NCBI GenBank assembly: GCA_964584325.1
Contig: CAZOZP010000014.1
Span: forward strand, 1-55,634
DNA from: CAZOZP01 sp964584325
Lineage (GTDB): Bacteria; Bacteroidota; Ignavibacteria; Ignavibacteriales; Melioribacteraceae
Direction of reading: 5' to 3'
DNA length: 55,634 nucleotides
The notes beneath the pieces are model-generated. The model did no database searches. It was given only the letters and a program-made list of their open reading frames with translations, and was not told where the DNA came from. Positions 50,897 through 55,634 of the stretch are shown one piece after another. The position numbers and the translations under genes were made by a program. The stretch's first letter is position 1. Each line of letters opens with the position of its first letter.

Positions 50897-51763
50897 TTAC
50901 AGTTCTTTAAGCAATTTTAACAGATAATCTTTATAAAGAGAATTTGGCATTGATGTTAACAACTTTTCCAAACCCTGTTTATCAATAAATCCTTTTTGAA
51001 AGGCAATTTCTTCAAGACAAGCTACTTTTAATCCCTGTCTGGCCTCAATAACTCCGAAAAAGTTTGAAGCCTGCAATAAAGCTTCAGGCGTTCCGGTATC
51101 AAGCCAGGCAACTCCCCTGCCAATTTTCTTAACACTTAGTTCATTTATTTCCATATAGACTTTATTTACATCCGTTATCTCAAGTTCGCCGCGCTTACTG
51201 GGTTTAAGATTCTTGGAAATTTCCACAACCTTATTGTCATAAACATATAATCCGGGAACAGCATAATCAGACTTAGGATTGCCTGGTTTTTCTTCAATGG
51301 ATATTACTTTTCCCTGCTTATCAAATTCAACTATGCCGTATCTTTCGGGGTCTGTAACTCTGTATCCGAAAATTACTGCACCGGTTTTCAAATCTCTAAC
51401 CGCATCATAAAAGAAGTTTAACTTGCCGTAAAAAATATTATCTCCGAGAATAAGCGAAACCGGTGATTTCCCGATAAACTCCTCCCCGAGAATGAAAGAC
51501 TCTGCAATACCGTTCGGAGCATGCTGCACTTTATATGAAATACTAAGACCTAAATTACTGCCGTCTTCAAAAAGCATTTGATATAACGGAATTGTTTCCT
51601 TGTTGGAAATTATCAGTATATCTTTAATCCCTGCCAGCATCAGGATAGAAAGCGGATAATAAATCAATGGCTTGTCATAAATCAGGGCAAGCTGTTTGCT
51701 GTAAATTTTTGTTACCGGATACAGTCTGGTACCTGCACCGCCTGCTAAAATAATTCCTTTCAA
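50897..51763 (-). CDS. rmlA: Glucose-1-phosphate thymidylyltransferase
   Basis: A 288-residue nucleotidyltransferase that makes dTDP-glucose, the first step of dTDP-L-rhamnose and related sugar pathways. The fingerprint is intact: MKGIILAGGAGTRLYPVT, SKQLALIYDKPLIYYPLSIL, AESFILGEEFIG, SLILGDNIFYG, VISIEEKPGNPKSDYAVPGLYVYD and RGVAWLDTGTPEALLQASNF. The start codon is TTG at 51761-51763, with GAGGT 5 nt upstream. It is preceded 7 bp away by a secreted protein gene of unknown function; rmlB, rmlC and rmlD are absent from the window. The RmlA assignment is strong; whether the product becomes rhamnose cannot be told here. Confidence 0.93.
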   Translation of the reverse strand: MKGIILAGGAGTRLYPVTKIYSKQLALIYDKPLIYYPLSILMLAGIKDILIISNKETIPLYQMLFEDGSNLGLSISYKVQHAPNGIAESFILGEEFIGKSPVSLILGDNIFYGKLNFFYDAVRDLKTGAVIFGYRVTDPERYGIVEFDKQGKVISIEEKPGNPKSDYAVPGLYVYDNKVVEISKNLKPSKRGELEITDVNKVYMEINELSVKKIGRGVAWLDTGTPEALLQASNFFGVIEARQGLKVACLEEIAFQKGFIDKQGLEKLLTSMPNSLYKDYLLKLLKEL

Positions 51764-51770
51764 ATTTACC

Positions 51771-52526
51771 TCATTCTTTTACAGTTATATATTTTGTACT
51801 AATTCTAACTTTATCATCATTGAAAAAATCAAACTTATAAAATCCGGCTGAATCAAAAGTATATTTAAAAAAAGTATAATCCCAATTGTTTTTTATTTTC
51901 AAATTCACTGTTTCAACAAATATCCCGTACTCAATGTCGTCTTCGCCGCGCTTCCAGATATCCGCTGTTATCCGGTTTGACTTAAACGCTTTGCCTGCTT
52001 TAATAAGTATATTGGTAAGAGGCCGTTTTAGGTTTATACTTTCCTTAACACCAATCGGAGTATCTTTTCTTATGTTATCGCAAAAGATTATCTCTGTCTT
52101 TTCATAGTAGTTTTCTGTTACTTTTTCCTTTAGGCCCGTTGGTTTTTCATAAATAAAAGTAACTTCGCCCGAGGCAATTTCTACTTTTTGCGGAGTTTTA
52201 AATTCTAACCGGAATTTTCCGTCGGCATAAAACCTGTAACTTATATGTACACTTGAGGAACTGTCCGGATTTTTTATTAATCTCTGGTCAAAGCCTTTAT
52301 ACTCGCCTTCCCGTTGTTCATCAATATATAAATACATAATTGGCGGCAGGGCTTTTCCGTCTTTATTTTTAACGACTATGCTGAAACTTTCTCCACCGGG
52401 TTTAATCATCCAGTAATCCATTGCATTAATCGGATTACCGCCATCATCAACGGTTTTGCTCACATAAACTTCCTGAGCATAGAAAGTAGTCATCAGTGTA
52501 AATATTAATATGATATATCTTTTCAT
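51771..52526 (-). CDS. Secreted protein of unknown function
   Basis: A 251-residue protein with a signal peptide (MKRYIILIFTLMTTFYA-QE). The mature part appears all-beta, with strands such as SFSIVVKNKDG, PIMYLYIDEQ, SYRFYADGKFRLEF, GEVTFIYEKPTG and a terminal TYKFDFFNDDKVRISTKY-type hairpin (FKYTFDSAGFYKFDFFND). No family is recognised. A C-terminal region resembling accessory beta-sandwich domains is plausible. It ends 7 bp before rmlA on the same strand and is probably in its transcript. The ribosome binding site is weak. Confidence 0.7.
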   Translation of the reverse strand: MKRYIILIFTLMTTFYAQEVYVSKTVDDGGNPINAMDYWMIKPGGESFSIVVKNKDGKALPPIMYLYIDEQREGEYKGFDQRLIKNPDSSSSVHISYRFYADGKFRLEFKTPQKVEIASGEVTFIYEKPTGLKEKVTENYYEKTEIIFCDNIRKDTPIGVKESINLKRPLTNILIKAGKAFKSNRITADIWKRGEDDIEYGIFVETVNLKIKNNWDYTFFKYTFDSAGFYKFDFFNDDKVRISTKYITVKE

Positions 52527-52625
52527 AATCTCGTTTTTTTAACCCTCCCAAAAATCAGCTAAATAAACCGAAAATGCAAGAAATGTGTAATTTTTGCATT
52601 TCTTCCTAATTCACAATAAAAGACT

Positions 52626-52677
52626 ATGATTAAAAAATCATTTTTTTTCAATACACAATAATATTTTGATTTAAATC
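52626..52677. promoter_or_regulatory. Palindromes upstream of the delta-60-repeat gene
   Basis: ATGATT-AAAA-AATCAT (52626-52641) and the perfect 10-bp palindrome GATTTAAATC (52668-52677) lie in the 241-bp divergent region between the secreted protein and the T9SS gene at 52768. They could be regulator sites; nothing identifies a binding protein. Confidence 0.3.
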
Positions 52678-52767
52678 ATAATTCTTTTCTGAAAGATAAG
52701 TTTTGCTTAAACTGTTTTTAATACATACGATAATTAATTGGTTTTGCTTACTTAAACAGGAGTTGTT

Positions 52768-55500
52768 ATGAAAGTTTTTACTCATCTTTTTCTTTTCTTC
52801 TTTATCATTAACCCGACACACGGTCAGTTTCTTGCCCCTGACGCCAACGCCTGGGTACCCGATGGTCAGGTCCACTCTGTCGCAGTTGATAATGACTACA
52901 CTTACATAAGCGGTGAGTTTAATTATGTTGGCCCCAACACAGGCGGCGGTGCAAAACTGACTACAACTTCGGACGATCCAGTTCTTACATTTCCTTCTGT
53001 TTCATCTAACCAGGGAGCCGGACAAGTTAATGCTGTAGTTCCCGATGGTTCGGGAGGTTGGTACATCGGAGGCTATTTCACAAAAGTCGGGAATCAATGG
53101 CGCAGCAATTTGGCGCGAATTAATTCAGACGGAACAGTAAACACTGATTGGAATCCCGGTGCAAACGGCTCTGTTTTTTCAATTGCTGTTGACGGAAGCA
53201 GTGTATATGTCGGCGGAAATTTTTCAGAAGCAGGCGGACAACCAAATAGTTATTTTGCCAAACTTACTAACACTACAGGTTCTGCTGATGGCTCCTTCAC
53301 TGCACAGGCTGATGATATTGTCAGGGTTTTGGCTGTTAACGGAGATTATCTTTATGTAGGAGGCCATTTTAATAACATAAATACTCAGGAACGCCATTAC
53401 CTTGCAAAACTCGATAAAACTACCGGTACAGTAGATGGAACCTGGGTGCCAAACCCTAACGATGTTGTTTATGCGATTGCTTTCTATCTGGATGGTATAA
53501 ACTGGGATGTTTATGTGGGAGGTAATTTCAATACAATAGGCGGTTTACCTAAGCCGAAAATTGCATTATTAAATGATACCAATGGTTCTGCAGACGGCGA
53601 TTTTGCTGTTCCATTTTCCGAAGGTGTAGTAAGATCCATAATCGTTAATTCTGACTACCTCTATATAGGAGGCGGTTTCGTCATAAATTATACAAATGAA
53701 TTTATGGAAGAGATTACCGTTACAAATCTTGCCAAAATAACAAGAGGCGGAACTATCAATGGGGAATGGAGATTTCAGTCTAATTCTGCAATTTATTCTG
53801 TTGCTGAAACCATGGCTGATCTCTTTATTGCCGGGTTATTTACAAATCTGGACGATAAATCAATAAACTATGCGGCAAAAATATCAAAAGCAAACGGAGG
53901 AGTTTATGACACCTGGCAACCAAATCCTTCAGGCGAATCATATATTACCTCAGTTTCGGGAACTGATGTTTATTTAGGAGGTAATTTTGTATCAGCAGGA
54001 GGTGTTCCGCGTAAAAATCTTGCAAGAATAAGTCACACGACAAAGACTGCTGACCTTACCTGGGCACCTGAACTCAACTCCACTGCAACTGATATGGTCA
54101 TAGACGGAGCTAGTCTATATCTGGCAGGCTACTTTACTACCGTTAACGGAACAGCACGCGGAAGAGGAGCAAGAATAAGCACAACAGACGGGTCTTTAGG
54201 TGTGTGGGACCCGGTATCCGATGCAGTAATTAATACTATTGTAACAGACGGAGTTAATGTTTATGCAGGTGGTCCGTTTACTCAGATCGGCGGAGAATCA
54301 ATTAACAGACTTGCCAAGTTAAATAATTCTACCGGAGCTGCTGATGCTACCTGGAATCCAAACCCAAATCTGGAAGTCCTGACAATTGCACTGCTAAATA
54401 ACAATCTATATGCCGGCGGTTATTTTACTTCAATTGGCGGACAAAGCAGAAACTATATTGCCAGAATTCCATTAGTTGCCAATGAAGCCGGCAATGCAGA
54501 CGGGTGGAATCCGAATTCAAGCAGTATTGTTATGACACTTATGCAGGATGGTTCAAACATTTATGCCGGAGGTATCTTTTCTAACATTGGCGGGCAGGCG
54601 CGTCCTTATCTTGCAAGATTAAGCCCGACAACAGGTCTTGCCGACGAATGGAATCCGGCACCGAACGACAATGTATTCACTCTTGCTGATGCTCAGGATT
54701 ATATTTATGCGGGTGGTGCATTTCTTTCTGTTGGCGGCGTTGATAATACCTATTCCGCAAAAATAAGAAAAGATAACGGAATAACTGATGCTTCCTGGAA
54801 TCCTCAGTTTGATGATTACGTTGATGCCATAGCCGTAAATTCCGATGACATATATTTGGCCGGAAGATTCAAAACTGTAAATTTATCAACACAATCCTGT
54901 TTTGCTTTGTTTTCAGATCAGCTTCTGCCTGTTGAACTTTCAACTTTCACCGCATCTGCAGTAAACGGCAAAGTAACTCTTAATTGGCAGACTGCTACTG
55001 AAGTTAATAATTACGGATTTGAGATTGAAAGAATGTTGGTTAATAGAAAATGGGAAAAGATCGGTTTTGTTAAGGGAGCAGGGAACTCAAACAGTCCAAA
55101 AGAATATACATTTGCAGATAATACTTCAGCTGCTTCGACTCCGCTCAGCTACCGTCTGAAACAGATAGATAATGACGGAAAATTTACATATTCAAAAGAA
55201 ATTACTGTTGAATTATCATCAATGCCAGCGGAATTCTCATTGTCTCAGAATTATCCTAATCCTTTTAATCCGGCAACAACAATAAGATATTCAGTTCCTG
55301 TCACTCTGTCACCTGTCACTGTGTCACTGGTTGTTTATAATCTCCTCGGTCAGGAGGTTGCAACACTTGTAAATACACGGCAGTCCGCAGGAAATTACGA
55401 AGTAAAATTCAATGCATCCGGACTTTCATCAGGAGTTTATCTGTACAAATTACAGGCAGGAGAATTTTCGGCGGTTAAGAAGCTGATACTTTTGAAGTGA
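52768..55500 (+). CDS. T9SS-exported delta-60-repeat (DUF5122) protein
   Basis: A 910-residue surface protein. The signal peptide (about 1-20, …FIINPTHG-QF) is followed by about a dozen delta-60/DUF5122 propeller-like repeats of 55-70 residues, each with (L/I)Y-(V/A/I)-GG-x-F-x-x-(I/V)-GG and then a Lys/Arg…(N/S)-x-x-x-G-x-x-D-x-x-W-x-P motif, filling residues 25-720. The last 190 residues form the module shared with the 790-residue protein ending at 21235 (LPVELSTFTAS…), including WQTATEVNNYGFEIER and the T9SS type A signal SLSQNYPNPFNPATTIRYSV. The ribosome binding site AGGAG lies 7 nt before ATG. It is probably displayed on the cell surface; the ligand is unknown. Confidence 0.88.
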   Translation: MKVFTHLFLFFFIINPTHGQFLAPDANAWVPDGQVHSVAVDNDYTYISGEFNYVGPNTGGGAKLTTTSDDPVLTFPSVSSNQGAGQVNAVVPDGSGGWYIGGYFTKVGNQWRSNLARINSDGTVNTDWNPGANGSVFSIAVDGSSVYVGGNFSEAGGQPNSYFAKLTNTTGSADGSFTAQADDIVRVLAVNGDYLYVGGHFNNINTQERHYLAKLDKTTGTVDGTWVPNPNDVVYAIAFYLDGINWDVYVGGNFNTIGGLPKPKIALLNDTNGSADGDFAVPFSEGVVRSIIVNSDYLYIGGGFVINYTNEFMEEITVTNLAKITRGGTINGEWRFQSNSAIYSVAETMADLFIAGLFTNLDDKSINYAAKISKANGGVYDTWQPNPSGESYITSVSGTDVYLGGNFVSAGGVPRKNLARISHTTKTADLTWAPELNSTATDMVIDGASLYLAGYFTTVNGTARGRGARISTTDGSLGVWDPVSDAVINTIVTDGVNVYAGGPFTQIGGESINRLAKLNNSTGAADATWNPNPNLEVLTIALLNNNLYAGGYFTSIGGQSRNYIARIPLVANEAGNADGWNPNSSSIVMTLMQDGSNIYAGGIFSNIGGQARPYLARLSPTTGLADEWNPAPNDNVFTLADAQDYIYAGGAFLSVGGVDNTYSAKIRKDNGITDASWNPQFDDYVDAIAVNSDDIYLAGRFKTVNLSTQSCFALFSDQLLPVELSTFTASAVNGKVTLNWQTATEVNNYGFEIERMLVNRKWEKIGFVKGAGNSNSPKEYTFADNTSAASTPLSYRLKQIDNDGKFTYSKEITVELSSMPAEFSLSQNYPNPFNPATTIRYSVPVTLSPVTVSLVVYNLLGQEVATLVNTRQSAGNYEVKFNASGLSSGVYLYKLQAGEFSAVKKLILLK
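55298..55330. repeat. Short tandem repeat inside second T9SS gene
   Basis: Four copies of a TGTCAC-type unit (CCTGTCACTCTGTCACCTGTC then ACTGTGTCACTGG) encode VTLSPVTVSL between two strands of the sorting domain. The counterpart in the gene at 21235-23607 is at 21407-21442. Confidence 0.8.
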
Positions 55501-55522
55501 CAGAGTAACAGGTTACAAAGTT

Positions 55523-55546
55523 GGGGCGGAGCAATCTGCCCTTTTT
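55523..55546 (+). terminator. Rho-independent terminator of the delta-60-repeat gene
   Basis: GGGCGGA and TCTGCCC form a 7-bp stem with one G-U pair, then TTTTTT. It is 25-45 bp past the stop and homologous to the terminator at 21173-21203. Confidence 0.85.
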
Positions 55547-55589
55547 TATAATTTACCACGAGACCTAAAGGTACAAAGAGGAAATCTTA

Positions 55590-55631
55590 AACCCAAATTT
55601 GTCATTGAGGAAGAAAGTAATGACAAATCGC
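55590..55631. repeat. Inverted copy of the 42-bp repeat at 2088-2129
   Basis: All 42 bases match 2088-2129 in reverse complement, with the same 10-bp hairpin. It is preceded (55553-55585) by ACCACGAGACCTAAAGGTAC-type sequence related to the ACCACAGAG-like repeat at 6782-6811. The element may continue past the window end. Confidence 0.9.
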
Positions 55632-55634
55632 CTA

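Noticed and set aside
52648..52875. Minus-strand open frame before the delta-60-repeat gene
   Set aside because: It overlaps the plus-strand start and signal peptide antisense, is rich in low-complexity AT sequence and has no ribosome binding site.

Overview
The window looks like a chromosomal segment of a moderately AT-rich bacterium of the Bacteroidota/Chlorobiota/Ignavibacteriota superphylum, most likely an ignavibacterium or close relative. The evidence is three very large secreted proteins ending in a type IX secretion (T9SS) type A C-terminal signal with the SLSQNYPNPFNP-like core, a TPR-plus-LuxR regulator of the kind common in that group, PorT-like outer-membrane barrels, and an adjacent mutA/mutB methylmalonyl-CoA mutase pair. 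No rRNA or tRNA was found, so the placement is an inference from protein style only.

Layout. 1-230: two 19-bp direct repeats resembling the end of an IS21-type insertion sequence, with a possible broken gene tail. 230-1765 (-): barrel protein, lipoprotein and a lipoprotein-like paralogue. 2147-4192 (-): TPR/LuxR regulator. 4325-6379 (-): compact type II restriction-modification cassette (nuclease, methyltransferase) headed by a HipB-like repressor without HipA. 6437-6807: gene-free cluster of palindromic repeats. 6808-8023 (-): DUF971 and SPFH proteins. 8228-13122 (+): M19 dipeptidase, peptidase T, catalase-peroxidase. 13178-16554 (-): Rpn-type PD-(D/E)XK transposase-family protein, beta-CASP RNase-like metallohydrolase, methyltransferase. 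16735-21069 (-): mutA-mutB. 21235-23607 (-): T9SS beta-helix protein. 23927-25651 (+): TlpA-like thioredoxin with a glycogen-binding-like domain.

25717-34673 (-) is the most unusual part: a RecQ helicase fused to a ComF-like phosphoribosyltransferase, a DprA homologue overlapping it by 4 nt, an unrecognised multi-membrane-segment protein, and a 1573-residue superfamily 1 helicase with a possible RelE-like N-terminal domain. All four lie on one strand and look more AT-rich than the flanks. They resemble a DNA-processing or defence island. The first two genes are firmly linked by overlap; the link to the other two is by position only.

34818-45997 (-): giant T9SS protein, propeller-like lipoprotein, acyltransferase, periplasmic GH13 amylase, barrel protein, Aat, TPR lipoprotein. 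46085-50891 (+): EamA exporter and two hybrid-free sensor kinases. 50897-52526 (-): rmlA and a secreted protein. 52768-55500 (+): T9SS delta-60-repeat protein. The window ends in a repeat whose 42 bp recur, inverted, at 2088-2129.

A recurring theme is modular 3'-end DNA. The two T9SS genes ending at 21235 and 55500 share a C-terminal module of about 190 residues, a short-tandem-repeat insertion inside it, the stop-codon context and the terminator hairpin. Pieces of the same non-coding sequence also occur around 6711-6812.
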